A stretch of 64,000 bases of DNA from Lentzea atacamensis (GCF_003269295.1 NZ_QLTT01000006.1:310001-374000), one strand, 5' to 3'; positions 54,882 through 63,695 are shown, numbered from the stretch's first letter. Translations and numbers: made by a program. The notes: generated by a model from the sequence alone, not told the origin.

Positions 54882-55865
54882 GTGAACCCGCAGATGCCCG
54901 GCACACCGAAGAAGAACCTGATGCTCTTCGGCGGGCGTGCCTACCCGGAGCTGACGGAAGAGGTCGCGAAGCACCTCAACGTCACGGTGACCCCGCAGCA
55001 GGCCTACGACTTCGCGAACGGCGAGATCTTCGTCCGCTTCGAGGAGTCCGTGCGCGGCTGCGACGCGTTCGTCATCCAGTCCCACACCAGCCCCATCAAC
55101 CAGTGGCTGATGGAACAGCTGATCATGGTCGACGCCCTGAAGCGCGCCTCGGCCAAGCGCATCACCGTGATCATGCCGTTCTACCCGTACAGCCGCCAGG
55201 ACAAGAAGCACCGCGGCCGCGAGCCGATCTCGGCCCGCCTGGTAGCCGACCTCTTCAAAACCGCGGGCGCCGACCGCCTGGTCTCCGTCGACCTGCACAC
55301 CGCCCAGATCCAGGGCTTCTTCGACGGCCCGGTGGACCACCTGTGGGCCATGCCCCTGCTCGCCGACCACATCCGCGGCAAGTACGCGGGCCACGAGATC
55401 ACCGTCGTCTCCCCCGACTCCGGCCGCACCAAGCTGGCCGAGAAGTGGGCGGACACCCTGGGCGGCGCCCCGATCGCCTTCATCCACAAGACCCGCGACC
55501 CGCTTCGTCCCAACGAGGTCGTCTCGAACCGCGTGGTCGGCAAGGTCGAGGGCCGCCTCTGCATCGTGATCGACGACATGGTCGACACCGGCGGCACGAT
55601 CGCCGGCGCGGTGAAGCAACTGCTGGGCGAGGGCGCAGCCGACGTGGTGATCGCGGCCACGCACGGCATCCTGTCCGGCCCGGCCACCGAACGCCTCGCC
55701 AACTGCGGCGCGCGCGAGGTCGTCTTCACGGACACGCTGCCGATCCCGGTGGAGAAGCGTTTCCCGCAGATGACCGTGCTGTCCATCGCTCCGCTGCTGG
55801 CCCGCGTGATCCAGGAAGTGTTCGAGGACGGCTCCGTGACGTCGCTGTTCGACGGCAACGCCTGA
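54882..55865 (+). CDS. prs: Ribose-phosphate pyrophosphokinase
   Basis: 327 residues. It makes PRPP from ribose-5-phosphate and ATP for nucleotide, His and Trp synthesis. Seen are '[20 protein letters not shown]', 'PFYPYSRQDKKHRGREPISA', the signature 'SVDLHTAQIQGFFDGPVDHL', and the PRPP loop 'CIVIDDMVDTGGTI'. GTG 54882 is the start. A strong terminator follows. Confidence 0.96.
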   Translation: MNPQMPGTPKKNLMLFGGRAYPELTEEVAKHLNVTVTPQQAYDFANGEIFVRFEESVRGCDAFVIQSHTSPINQWLMEQLIMVDALKRASAKRITVIMPFYPYSRQDKKHRGREPISARLVADLFKTAGADRLVSVDLHTAQIQGFFDGPVDHLWAMPLLADHIRGKYAGHEITVVSPDSGRTKLAEKWADTLGGAPIAFIHKTRDPLRPNEVVSNRVVGKVEGRLCIVIDDMVDTGGTIAGAVKQLLGEGAADVVIAATHGILSGPATERLANCGAREVVFTDTLPIPVEKRFPQMTVLSIAPLLARVIQEVFEDGSVTSLFDGNA

Positions 55866-55884
55866 TCTCGGCTCGACTCCTGAC

Positions 55885-55909
55885 GGGGGCCTTCCGCAGG
55901 GAGGCCCCC
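55885..55909 (+). terminator. Terminator after prs
   Basis: GGGGGCCT-tccgcaggg-AGGCCCCC is a perfect 8-bp GC stem 20 bases after the prs stop, followed by a T-containing stretch (TTCGCTTTCT). Confidence 0.75.
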
Positions 55910-55966
55910 TTCGCTTTCTCTCGCGAAGCCGCAGGCGAGCGGCGCGTGCCCGATCGTAGGCCGCGC

Positions 55967-56031
55967 TGGGGCGGAGCCCCAGGAAACCCTCGCAACCGGC
56001 ACATGACAGAGCAACCCGACCACCTGCGGAC
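55967..56031 (+). repeat. 65-bp dispersed intergenic repeat, copy B
   Basis: TGGGGCGGAGCCCCAGGAAA starts a block matching 36121-36184; here the TGGGGC/GCCCCA hairpin is perfect. It lies in the 391-bp gap between prs and rplY. The rest of that gap holds the prs terminator and the rplY leader; no gene is seen. Confidence 0.8.
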
Positions 56032-56048
56032 CCCACAACCACCCCCGA

Positions 56049-56079
56049 TTGGCCTCCCCCATCCCCACTCACCTACACT
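56049..56079 (+). promoter_or_regulatory. Possible rplY promoter
   Basis: TTGGCC and TACACT are separated by 19 bases, a little long for a housekeeping promoter. If used, the message has a leader of about 170 bases before rplY that can fold (GGTTG...CAACC near 56084-56114). Confidence 0.3.
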
Positions 56080-56256
56080 GGTCGGGTTGCCTCGGCGAGG
56101 GCGAGCCTCACAACCGGCTCGGCGTGATCGACGCGGTGGCTTGATGCCGCGCGTGTTGACGTCCCGCGCTGCTCGCCGCCGCTGGCCACCACCCCAACGC
56201 TGATACTTGTGCACCGCCCCGACGTACAAGGCCAGACTTGTAAGGAGAGCCCCACC

Positions 56257-56859
56257 GTGTCCGAGGTCCGTCTCGCCGCTGAGCAGCGCACTGAATTCGG
56301 CAAGGGCGCAGCCCGCCGTACCCGTCGCGCCGGCAAGATCCCCGCGGTGCTCTACGGCCACGGTTCCGATCCGAAGCACCTGGCCCTGCCGGCGCTCGAG
56401 TTCGCCCGTGTTGTCCGCGAGCACGGTCAGAACGCCGTCCTCACCCTCGCCCTCGACGGCGAGAACGAGCTGGCGCTCACCAAGACCGTCACCACGCACC
56501 CGATCAAGAACTACATCGAGCACGTCGACCTGCTTCTCGTCCAGCGTGGCGAGAAGGTCACGGTCGAGGTGCCGCTGGTCATCTCCGGTGAGCCCGCCTC
56601 GGGCACGCTGGTGACCCAGGACCTCACCACCATCCAGATCGAGGCCGAGGCGCTGCACATCCCGGACCAGATCGAGCTGTCGATCGCCGGTGTCGCCGCG
56701 GGCACGCAGATCCACGCGAGCGACCTGAACCTGCCGTCCGGTGCCGTCCTGGTCACCGACGCCGAGGCGCTGGTCGTCGCCGTCAACGAAGCACCGTCCG
56801 CCTCGCAGCTCGAGGGCGAAGAGACCGCTTCGTCGGTCGAGGCGACCGAGGAAAGCTGA
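56257..56859 (+). CDS. rplY: Ribosomal protein bL25 (Ctc form)
   Basis: 200 residues. The N-terminal L25 domain binds 5S rRNA ('RTEFGKGAARRTRRAGKIPA', 'VLYGHGSDPKHLALP', 'HPIKNYIEHVDLLLV') and the C-terminal Ctc/TL5 beta domain follows ('VEVPLVISGEPASGTLV'). The acidic tail is typical of actinobacteria. GTG 56257 follows AAGGAGAG. Its order before pth is conserved. Confidence 0.95.
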   Translation: MSEVRLAAEQRTEFGKGAARRTRRAGKIPAVLYGHGSDPKHLALPALEFARVVREHGQNAVLTLALDGENELALTKTVTTHPIKNYIEHVDLLLVQRGEKVTVEVPLVISGEPASGTLVTQDLTTIQIEAEALHIPDQIELSIAGVAAGTQIHASDLNLPSGAVLVTDAEALVVAVNEAPSASQLEGEETASSVEATEES

Positions 56860-56881
56860 GCCCCATCACGTCGGGCCGGAC

Positions 56882-56924
56882 CAACGGCGCGCCACCTCCT
56901 CACGAGGGGGGCGGCGCGCCGTTG
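56882..56924. terminator. Hairpin between rplY and the DivIVA-module gene
   Basis: CAACGGCGCGCC and GGCGCGCCGTTG form a perfect 12-bp stem with a 19-base loop. It begins 22 bases after rplY. The last three bases are the TTG start of the next gene, so the hairpin could both end rplY transcription and hide that start. Confidence 0.65.
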
Positions 56925-57428
56925 CCTTACCTGCGGCCCACCGAGATCCGGGCCAAGACCTTCCGCCGCAAGCGGCAGGGCTACGACCCGGACCAGGTGA
57001 ACGAGTTCCTGCTGATCGTCGCCGACGCCCTGGCAGGCCGTATCCGCCTCAACCCGGACCACGTGCGCACCGTCAGGTTCGCCACGGTCCCCAACGGCTA
57101 CGACCCCCTGAGCGTCGACGGCGTCCTGCACCTCCTCGAGTTCCAGGTCCGCAACGGCATCGTGCCGCCGACCGGCCTGAACACCAGCGAGGACCTCTAC
57201 GCACGCAAGCTGCCGAAGACCGGCACCGGCTACGATCGCGCCGAAGTCGACGCCTTCATCGCCCGCGCCGCGGCCAACCTGGACGGCCGGGGTGGCATGA
57301 CCTCCACCGAGGTCCGCAACACCCGGTTCAGCACCACGTCCGGCCTGCTGGGCAAGGGGTACCAGGTGCAGGCCGTGGACGCGTTGCTGGACGACCTCGA
57401 GCAGGAGTTGCGGTTCCGTGGCCGATGA
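56922..57428 (+). CDS. Protein of four DivIVA-domain modules
   Basis: 168 residues made almost wholly of four 30-40 residue modules of the short DivIVA-domain type: 'FRRKRQGYDPDQVNEFLLIV', 'VRFATVPNGYDPLSVDGVLH', 'KTGTGYDRAEVDAFIARAAA' and 'GLLGKGYQVQAVDALLDDLE'. Each has the GYD/GYx turn and a following amphipathic helix. DivIVA proteins recognise curved membrane and recruit wall-growth machinery, but this lacks the long coiled coil. TTG 56922 lies in a hairpin base; an upstream in-frame CTG overlapping the rplY stop is an alternative. The end overlaps pth by 11 bases, so both are coupled. Confidence 0.75.
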   Translation: MPYLRPTEIRAKTFRRKRQGYDPDQVNEFLLIVADALAGRIRLNPDHVRTVRFATVPNGYDPLSVDGVLHLLEFQVRNGIVPPTGLNTSEDLYARKLPKTGTGYDRAEVDAFIARAAANLDGRGGMTSTEVRNTRFSTTSGLLGKGYQVQAVDALLDDLEQELRFRGR

Positions 57429-57996
57429 CCTCGCCCAAAATGATCTGACGCTCATCGTCGGCCTGGGCAACCCAGGGCCCAAGTACGAGGGCAACCGCCA
57501 CAACATCGGCTTCCTGATCCTCGATGAACTCGCCGGCCGGGTGGGCGGCAAGTTCAAGGCCCACAAGTCGGGCGCGGAGATCGTCGAGGGCCGCCTCAGC
57601 GGCCACCGCGTGGTGCTGGCCAAGCCCCGCAGCTTCATGAACCTCTCCGGCGGCCCCGTCGCGAGCGCCGTGAAGTTCTTCAAGCCCACCGCCATCGTCG
57701 TGATCCACGACGAGCTGGACCTCCCGTTCGCGGCCATCCGCATGAAGCTGGGCGGTGGCGACAACGGCCACAACGGACTCCGCTCGATCACGAAGTCGTT
57801 GGGCACCAAGGACTACTTCCGCGTCCGCTTCGGCGTGGACCGGCCGTCGGGTCGCCAGGACCCCGCCGACTACGTCCTGAAGGACTTCTCCACTGTGGAG
57901 CGCAAGCAGCTCGCGCTGGAGATCGACCGGGCGGCGGACGCGACAGAGGCCCTGGTCACCAAGGGCCTGGAAGCCGCACAAAACGCTTTCCACTAG
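57418..57996 (+). CDS. pth: Peptidyl-tRNA hydrolase
   Basis: 192 residues. It releases peptides from stalled peptidyl-tRNA. The catalytic His is in 'YEGNRHNIGFLILDELA' (near 29), with 'KPRSFMNLSGGPV', 'VIHDELDLPF' and 'GGGDNGHNGLRSI' forming the active site. GTG 57418 overlaps the preceding gene. It follows rplY as in mycobacteria. Confidence 0.96.
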   Translation: MADDLAQNDLTLIVGLGNPGPKYEGNRHNIGFLILDELAGRVGGKFKAHKSGAEIVEGRLSGHRVVLAKPRSFMNLSGGPVASAVKFFKPTAIVVIHDELDLPFAAIRMKLGGGDNGHNGLRSITKSLGTKDYFRVRFGVDRPSGRQDPADYVLKDFSTVERKQLALEIDRAADATEALVTKGLEAAQNAFH

Positions 57997-58012
57997 CGGC
58001 ACAATGGTCGGC

Positions 58013-58042
58013 ATGACCAACCAAAGGGGCCGTGCCGCGTAG
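58013..58042 (+). CDS. 9-residue upstream ORF (copy 1)
   Basis: ATG ACC AAC ... TAG encodes 'MTNQRGRAA'. It starts 19 bases before, and ends 11 bases into, the gene at 58032. The same arrangement, length and ending recur before the paralogue at 58427. It may couple or control translation of the main gene. Confidence 0.45.
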   Translation: MTNQRGRAA

Positions 58043-58397
58043 GCACCCCGCTGCTCGGCGTCCGCGCAAGCGCGGCCCGATCTTCCGGTACCCGGTGATG
58101 CGCGGGTTCTCGCCACGCCTGCTGGCCGACGTCGACCAGCTCGAACTCACCCGCAACTACCTCTACCCGTCCTACGTCGGAGTCCTGCTCCAACGCTGGA
58201 CCCGGTTCATGCACAAGTCCCCGTACCTCAGGTTCCGGGACACCGACATCGGCCCGGAGTTCCCGCCGCCGGTCTGCGACTGTTGCTTCGACCCGTACGA
58301 GGCCCGCGTGCTGCTCGAGTTCGTCACACTCGCACTCCCCCGCAAGAGCGCGAAGGAACTGCGCAAACGACTCGATGAGCTCGACGACGTCTACTAG
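58032..58397 (+). CDS. Small basic protein, twin gene 1
   Basis: 121 residues of no family I know. The basic start 'MPRRHPAARRPRKRGP' could bind nucleic acid; then 'FSPRLLADVDQL', a middle with 'VCDCCFDPYEARVLLEFVTL' and a helical end 'KSAKELRKRLDELDDVY'. The end is nearly the same as in the next gene ('ARELRELVEKLDDLC'), so the two are tandem paralogues. Start GTG 58032 has AGGGG only two or three bases before, so translation may depend on the upstream ORF. Confidence 0.65.
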   Translation: MPRRHPAARRPRKRGPIFRYPVMRGFSPRLLADVDQLELTRNYLYPSYVGVLLQRWTRFMHKSPYLRFRDTDIGPEFPPPVCDCCFDPYEARVLLEFVTLALPRKSAKELRKRLDELDDVY

Positions 58398-58407
58398 CGT
58401 GACCGTC

Positions 58408-58437
58408 ATGACCAACCGAGAGGGCCATGCCGCGTAG
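58408..58437 (+). CDS. 9-residue upstream ORF (copy 2)
   Basis: ATG ACC AAC ... TAG encodes 'MTNREGHAA', keeping M-T-N, G and A-A of the first copy while the other residues vary. It starts 19 bases before and ends 11 bases inside the gene at 58427, the same geometry as copy 1. Confidence 0.45.
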   Translation: MTNREGHAA

Positions 58438-58726
58438 GCGCCCGGTGCCTCCCAGAGGCAGACTCCGCCCGATCCACGGCGCATCGACCCGTCTGCTGGC
58501 CGATCTGCATCGCCACGGTGGTGCGGACGCGCTCGAACAGTGGTCGGACTTCGTGCGAAATCCGTTCCACCGGCGGTGGCTGAAGGAACACGAAGCTCAC
58601 TACGACTACGAGGCCGGCGAGGCGCTCTGGTCGCGGGAACTTCTCGACCACGTCATCGCGAGGCTCCCCCGCCGCGGTGCGAGGGAGCTGCGCGAACTCG
58701 TCGAGAAGCTCGACGACCTCTGCTGA
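58427..58726 (+). CDS. Small basic protein, twin gene 2
   Basis: 99 residues, paralogue of the preceding gene: 'MPRRRPVPPRGRLRP', 'TRLLADLHRHGG', then 'LLDHVIARLPRRGARELREL' and 'VEKLDDLC'. It lacks the double Cys of twin 1 but ends in Cys. Function unknown. It is convergent with the acyl ligase gene eight bases beyond. Confidence 0.65.
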   Translation: MPRRRPVPPRGRLRPIHGASTRLLADLHRHGGADALEQWSDFVRNPFHRRWLKEHEAHYDYEAGEALWSRELLDHVIARLPRRGARELRELVEKLDDLC

Positions 58727-58734
58727 ACCAACCG

Positions 58735-60348
58735 CTAGACCAGCGCAGCCGCCGCAGACCGCCGAAGCTTCCCCGACGGCGTCTTCGGCAACGTCCCCGG
58801 CGGCTGCACCACCACGGCGAACGGCCGGAGCCCGACCGCGTCGACCACCCGCGCAGTCACCTGCTTGGCCAGGTCCTTCTCGGCGTCGGAGTCCCCGGCC
58901 AGCTTCGACTCGACCACGACGGCGAACCGCTCCCGCTGCGTCCCGGCGTCCAGCCGCACCGCGACCGCGTTGCCGGCCCGCACCCCGTCGACCGAGCAGG
59001 CGGCACGCTCCACATCGGTCGGATAGATGTTCCGCCCGCCCATGATGATGACGTCCTTGCGCCGTCCACAAACGACAACCTGGCCGTCCTCCACCAGGTA
59101 GCCGAGGTCACCGGTCGACAGCCATCCCTCGGCGTCCTGCGTGGCCAGCGGGCCGTTCACCGTCAGATAGCCGGGCGTCACGGCCTCACCGCGGATCTGC
59201 AGCTCACCGACGTCGCGAACCCCGAGCACCTCACCGGAGTCGGACACGACCCGGAGCTCCAGCCCCGGCAGCGGCGGCCCGAGCAACGGGAACGCGCGGC
59301 CTTCCGCGGAGGGCACCGCCTTCTTGTCCGCCTCGACGGCGTCCGCGTCCACGACGTCCACCGAGAGCCCGGTGAACAACGGCGCGAAAGCCACACCCAG
59401 AGTGGTCTCGGCCATGCCGTAGGCCGCCAGGATCGACTCGGGCCGCAACCCGAACCGGGCTCCCGCCGAGACGAACGCCTCGACGGCGGCCGGATCGATC
59501 GGCTCGGCCCCGTTCAGCGCGAGCCGCATCGACGAGAGATCGAACGAGTCGGACGAGGACGCCAGGCGGCGCGCCACGATCGCGTAGGCGAAGTTCGGCG
59601 CGGCGGTGATCGTGCCGCGATAACGCGTGATCAGGTCTGCCCACAGCGTCGGCCGTGACAGGAAGTCGACAGGAGTGACCTTCACCAGTTCCAGGCCGAA
59701 CAGCATCGGGACGGTGAGGAATCCCACCATCCCCATGTCGTGGAACAGCGGCAGCCACGAAATCATCACGTCGGACGAGGGGTCCAGCGCGGCCGCGATG
59801 CGCATGCCCTCGGCGTTCGACATCAGATTGCGGTGCGTGATGCGCACCGCCTTCGGATCGGCGGTCGATCCACTCGTCAACTGCAGCAGTGCCGTGGCAT
59901 CCTCGGGAGTGGGAACAGGGTGAGCGATCGGCTCACCGTCGAGCTCGGAGAGTTTGCGGTACGGGATGCCGTGCTGGTCCAGCACAGAGGCCAGGGCGTC
60001 GAACGGGCTGCCGAGCAGCACCAGACGAGAGTCGATCATGGCGAGCACCCGCAGCGTGTCCTCGGCCCACTCGGCCAGGTCGGTGCGTGGTGTGGGTTGA
60101 TGCAACATCGTGACGCTGCCACCGCACAGCCAGGCTGCCTGGACGGCTGGGGCGATCACGGCTGGCTCGGCGGCGAGCACTGCGATCGCGGTGCCCGGCG
60201 CCACGTCGAGCGCACCGGCCATCCGCCGGGCGCGTTCGTGCACCTCGGCCCAGGTCCGGCGAACGGGCGCGGCGGGTTCACCCGTCGTCATGCCTCTGTC
60301 TTGGCCGTTGGCGGCCGTCGCCAGCATCACATCCACGAACTGACTCAT
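58735..60348 (-). CDS. Fatty acyl-AMP/CoA ligase (Pks16/FadD-like)
   Basis: 537 residues of the ANL adenylating family. The P-loop-like motif is '[20 protein letters not shown]', followed by '[16 protein letters not shown]', '[15 protein letters not shown]', '[10 protein letters not shown]' and '[20 protein letters not shown]', with the final catalytic lysine in '[12 protein letters not shown]'. It activates a carboxylic acid as acyl-AMP, probably a fatty acid for lipid or polyketide use. The place beside pth matches Rv1013 (pks16). ATG 60348 is the start. Confidence 0.9.
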   Translation of the reverse strand: MSQFVDVMLATAANGQDRGMTTGEPAAPVRRTWAEVHERARRMAGALDVAPGTAIAVLAAEPAVIAPAVQAAWLCGGSVTMLHQPTPRTDLAEWAEDTLRVLAMIDSRLVLLGSPFDALASVLDQHGIPYRKLSELDGEPIAHPVPTPEDATALLQLTSGSTADPKAVRITHRNLMSNAEGMRIAAALDPSSDVMISWLPLFHDMGMVGFLTVPMLFGLELVKVTPVDFLSRPTLWADLITRYRGTITAAPNFAYAIVARRLASSSDSFDLSSMRLALNGAEPIDPAAVEAFVSAGARFGLRPESILAAYGMAETTLGVAFAPLFTGLSVDVVDADAVEADKKAVPSAEGRAFPLLGPPLPGLELRVVSDSGEVLGVRDVGELQIRGEAVTPGYLTVNGPLATQDAEGWLSTGDLGYLVEDGQVVVCGRRKDVIIMGGRNIYPTDVERAACSVDGVRAGNAVAVRLDAGTQRERFAVVVESKLAGDSDAEKDLAKQVTARVVDAVGLRPFAVVVQPPGTLPKTPSGKLRRSAAAALV

Positions 60349-60448
60349 GTTCGCGATCGTAGTGGCGGCCTTTGGTCCATCAGGACGAAACGTTATGCCA
60401 CGCGAAACGCGATACTCCCCAGTACAGGTACGCAGGAGGAGGTCATTG

Positions 60449-61738
60449 GTGGATCGGGGCGGCCCCGGAGCGCAGCATCGTCTACCCGCGCATCCGGCAC
60501 CTCTGCTCTCCGCGCAGGACGTGGCCCTCGTCGCGTTCCACCGTCCCCCTCGGGGCGCGCGCGGGTACGACGCGGCCGAGGTGGACGCATTTCTCGACCG
60601 TGTCGAGGACACCATGCGCAGCAGGGACATCCTCACGCGTGAAGACGTGCTCAACGTGAAGTTCAGCACGGCGACGCGGGATCCGGGCTACGACGTGAAC
60701 GAGGTCAACGTGTTCATGGAGCTCGTGGCCGACACGCTGCGGTCCACTCCGCAACGCCAGCAGGCCGCGGCGCCCGCTCAGGGTGCGCACGCGACCTCAC
60801 AGGCGCTGAGACCGGCGGTGCGACTGTCCCCGGACGACGTCGCCGCCGTGCGTTTCCACAAGCCCAGACCGGGCACGCGCGGCTACCACGAAGGCCAGAT
60901 CGACGCGTTCCTCGACCGCATCGAGGCCACGCTGCGCGGCCAGGACAACCTGACCGCCCAACAGATTCAGGACGCGGTGTTCGGCGAGACCGCGCCCGGC
61001 ACGTTCGGGTACGACGAGGAGGACGTCGACACGTTCCTCGACCTCGTGGTGCTCATGTTCGAGACCGCGCCGCCGCCGGTCAAGACGCCGCCGACCACAC
61101 AGCTGCCGCAGCAACAGCAGCGGCCCCAGCAGCGCCGTCCCCAACCGCCGCAGCGCCCTCAGCAGCAGCTTCCGGCTCAGCAACCGGCGACGCCGCGCGC
61201 CGTCGAGGCACCGAAGCTCACCGCCGCGGACATCCGCAACGTCGCGTTCCACCGTCCTCCCCGCGGCCGCCGCGGGTACCAGGAGTCCCAGGTGGACGCG
61301 TTCCTCGACCGGATCGAGGCGACGCTGCTCGGTCAGGACAACCTGACCGCGAAGGACATCCGCGACGTCAGGTTCTCCCGCCCGTTGATCGGCCGGCGCG
61401 GCTACGACGAGAACGAGGTGGACTCGTTCCTCAGCCGGGTCGAGCTGCAGCTCTCCGGACCGGTGCGCAGCATCCCCCCGATCAGGTCGTGGAAGGACCT
61501 GCGCCAGCTGCGGATCCCCCAGGCGGCGTCCGGCCAGCGCGGCTACCGCACCGCGCAGGTCGACCGGATGCTCGAGGAGATCGGCGTCGCGCTCGACGGC
61601 ATGCTGGGCGCGACCTCGGAGGAGGTCATGAAGGCGCGCTTCAGCCACGCGCTGCTCTCCGGGCAGGGCTACGACACGTCGTTCATCGACGAACTGCTGC
61701 CCATGCTCGCCAACGAACTGCGCCGCCGGGGCAAGTAG
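60449..61738 (+). CDS. Protein of eight DivIVA-domain modules
   Basis: 429 residues. I count eight short DivIVA-domain modules, for example '[20 protein letters not shown]', '[20 protein letters not shown]', '[20 protein letters not shown]', '[20 protein letters not shown]', '[20 protein letters not shown]', '[20 protein letters not shown]', then two weaker ones ('[19 protein letters not shown]', '[18 protein letters not shown]'). A Gln/Pro-rich linker (near 215-250) splits four from four. No long coiled coil or enzyme domain is seen. GTG 60449 follows GGAGGAGG. It diverges from the acyl ligase. A polar-growth scaffold is the best guess. Confidence 0.8.
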   Translation: MDRGGPGAQHRLPAHPAPLLSAQDVALVAFHRPPRGARGYDAAEVDAFLDRVEDTMRSRDILTREDVLNVKFSTATRDPGYDVNEVNVFMELVADTLRSTPQRQQAAAPAQGAHATSQALRPAVRLSPDDVAAVRFHKPRPGTRGYHEGQIDAFLDRIEATLRGQDNLTAQQIQDAVFGETAPGTFGYDEEDVDTFLDLVVLMFETAPPPVKTPPTTQLPQQQQRPQQRRPQPPQRPQQQLPAQQPATPRAVEAPKLTAADIRNVAFHRPPRGRRGYQESQVDAFLDRIEATLLGQDNLTAKDIRDVRFSRPLIGRRGYDENEVDSFLSRVELQLSGPVRSIPPIRSWKDLRQLRIPQAASGQRGYRTAQVDRMLEEIGVALDGMLGATSEEVMKARFSHALLSGQGYDTSFIDELLPMLANELRRRGK

Positions 61739-61756
61739 GGCTATCCCTCGACAGGG

Positions 61757-63526
61757 TTACCCCTCGACGACCTCGGCCGCGGCCATCCACGCAGCCTCGA
61801 CGTCGGTCTCCTCCGCCAGCACGGCGCGGAGCTCGGCGTCGAGCTTCAGCAGCTTGTCGGGGTCGGTCGCGGCCTCTGCGAGCGCGGCGTGCAGCTCGGC
61901 TTCCTTCTTGTGGAGCACCTCGAGGCGCCGCTCCAGCCTGGCCAGCTCCTTGCGGGCGGCACGCTGGTCGGCAGCGTTCGACGGCGTCTTCCCGACGGCC
62001 GGACCAGTGGAAGTCTCCCTGTCGCGCAACGAGTCCCGGCGCTTGAGGTACTCGTCGATCCCGCCGGGCAGGTCGGTCAGCTTGCCGTCACCGAACAACG
62101 CCACGACCTTGTCGCACACGCGCTCGACGAGGTAGCGGTCGTGCGAGATCACGACGAGCGTGCCGGGCCACGAGTCGAGCAGGTCTTCCAGCTGCTGCAA
62201 CGTGTCGATGTCCAGGTCGTTCGTGGGCTCGTCGAGCAGCAGGACGTTCGGCTCTGCCATCAGCAACCGGCACAGCTGCAGCCGCCGCCGTTCGCCACCG
62301 GACAGGTCCGACACCGGCGTCCACTGCTTCTGCGACGAGAACCCGAACCGCTCACCCAGCTGCGACGCCGACATCTCGTACTTGCCGAGGACGACGCGGC
62401 GCGCGATCTCCTCGATCGCCTCCAGCACGCGCATCGACCCGTCGAGGTCGTGCAGCTCCTGCGAGAGGTGCGCGATCTTCACCGTCTGGCCCTGGATCCG
62501 CTTGCCCGTCTCGGGTTCGCGCTCGCCCGCCAGCAGCTTCAGCAACGTCGTCTTGCCGGACCCGTTGACACCGACCAGACCGATCCGGTCGCCGGGCCCG
62601 ATGCGCCACGTGAGGTCACGGACCAGCACCCGGTCCGGAATGGACAGTGTCGTGCCCTCGAGCTCGATCACCGTGCGGCCCAAGCGCTTCTTCGCGAACG
62701 CGAGCAGCTCGACGTTGTCGCGCGGCGCCGGCACGTCCGCGATCAACGCCTCGGCCGCCTCGATCCGGTAGCGCGGCTTGGACGTACGAGCAGGCGCACC
62801 ACGGCGCAGCCACGCGAGCTCCTTGCGCGCCAGGTTCTGCCGCTTCTCCTCCGCCGCGTCCGCGAGCCGCTGCCGCTCGGCGCGCGCGAAGATCCAGTCG
62901 GCGTACCCGCCCTCGTACTGCTCGACCTTGCCCAGCACGACTTCCCACGTGCGGTTGCAGACCGTGTCGAGGAACCACCGGTCGTGCGTCACGACCACGA
63001 GCGCGCACTTGCGGGCCAGCAGGTGCTCCGCGAGCCACCGCACGCCCTCGACGTCCAGGTGGTTCGTCGGCTCGTCCAGCACGATCAGCTCGAGGTCCTG
63101 GATCAGCGCGGCCGCCAGCGCGACCCGCCGCCGCTCGCCACCGGACATCGTGGAGACCACGGAGTCCAGTCCCAGCGCCGTGATCCCGAGGCCGTCCAAA
63201 ATGGACCGCACCCGCGCGTCCGCGGCCCACTCGTGCTCGGCGTCGAAGCCGAGCGGGTCGATCACCGCGTTGCGCACGGTCGATCCCTCCGGCAGCTCGG
63301 TCCGCTGCGTCACGACGGCCATCCGCAGGTCGCGCGACCGCGAGACCCGGCCGTCGTCGGCGGGCTCCACTCCGGCCAGCACCTCGAGCAGCGTCGTCTT
63401 GCCGCCGCCGTTCAGCCCGACGACACCGATCCGATCGCCCTCGTTGACGCCGAGCGACACGCCGTCCAGCAGCGGCCGGACGCCGAACGACTTCGACACG
63501 GACTCCAGGTTGACCAGGTTGGCCAT
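61757..63526 (-). CDS. ABC-F family ATPase
   Basis: 589 residues with two ATPase halves and no membrane segment: Walker A 'VVGLNGGGKTTLLEVLAG' and 'LVGVNGSGKTTLLKLLAG', signatures 'MSGGERRRVALAAAL' and 'LSGGERRRLQLCRLL', Walker B 'LIVLDEPTNHLD' and 'VLLLDEPTNDLD'. The linker and a C-terminal coiled coil ('ARKELARLERRLEVLHKKEA') resemble Uup. ABC-F proteins act on the ribosome in translation rescue or antibiotic protection. ATG 63526 follows GAGG. It comes after ispE on the same strand. Confidence 0.93.
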   Translation of the reverse strand: MANLVNLESVSKSFGVRPLLDGVSLGVNEGDRIGVVGLNGGGKTTLLEVLAGVEPADDGRVSRSRDLRMAVVTQRTELPEGSTVRNAVIDPLGFDAEHEWAADARVRSILDGLGITALGLDSVVSTMSGGERRRVALAAALIQDLELIVLDEPTNHLDVEGVRWLAEHLLARKCALVVVTHDRWFLDTVCNRTWEVVLGKVEQYEGGYADWIFARAERQRLADAAEEKRQNLARKELAWLRRGAPARTSKPRYRIEAAEALIADVPAPRDNVELLAFAKKRLGRTVIELEGTTLSIPDRVLVRDLTWRIGPGDRIGLVGVNGSGKTTLLKLLAGEREPETGKRIQGQTVKIAHLSQELHDLDGSMRVLEAIEEIARRVVLGKYEMSASQLGERFGFSSQKQWTPVSDLSGGERRRLQLCRLLMAEPNVLLLDEPTNDLDIDTLQQLEDLLDSWPGTLVVISHDRYLVERVCDKVVALFGDGKLTDLPGGIDEYLKRRDSLRDRETSTGPAVGKTPSNAADQRAARKELARLERRLEVLHKKEAELHAALAEAATDPDKLLKLDAELRAVLAEETDVEAAWMAAAEVVEG

Positions 63527-63574
63527 CAAAACCTCACGACTTCGGAAGAAACTGCCCGATGAAGGCTACCTAGT

Positions 63575-63672
63575 GCCGTGACCGGCAACCTCCGCCGCGT
63601 CTTCCGGCGCTCAGCAGGGCGCCTCGCACCCGTCTGATCGTCGAATACGGGGCAAAGGCTGCCGGTCACGGC
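63575..63672. repeat. Long-range inverted repeat between ispE and ABC-F gene
   Basis: GCCGTGACCGGCA (63575-63587) and TGCCGGTCACGGC (63660-63672) are perfect 13-bp complements that enclose 72 bases with an inner GGCGC...GCGCC stem. The fold could be a terminator/attenuator, riboregulator or small RNA. No ORF of note lies inside. Confidence 0.6.
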
Positions 63673-63695
63673 GCTAGCCCGCCCAAACGCCCTGG

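Noticed and set aside
58013-58726. Twin small genes as a toxin-antitoxin pair
   Set aside because: They are paralogues of each other with no toxin or antitoxin motif, so a partner relation is not supported.
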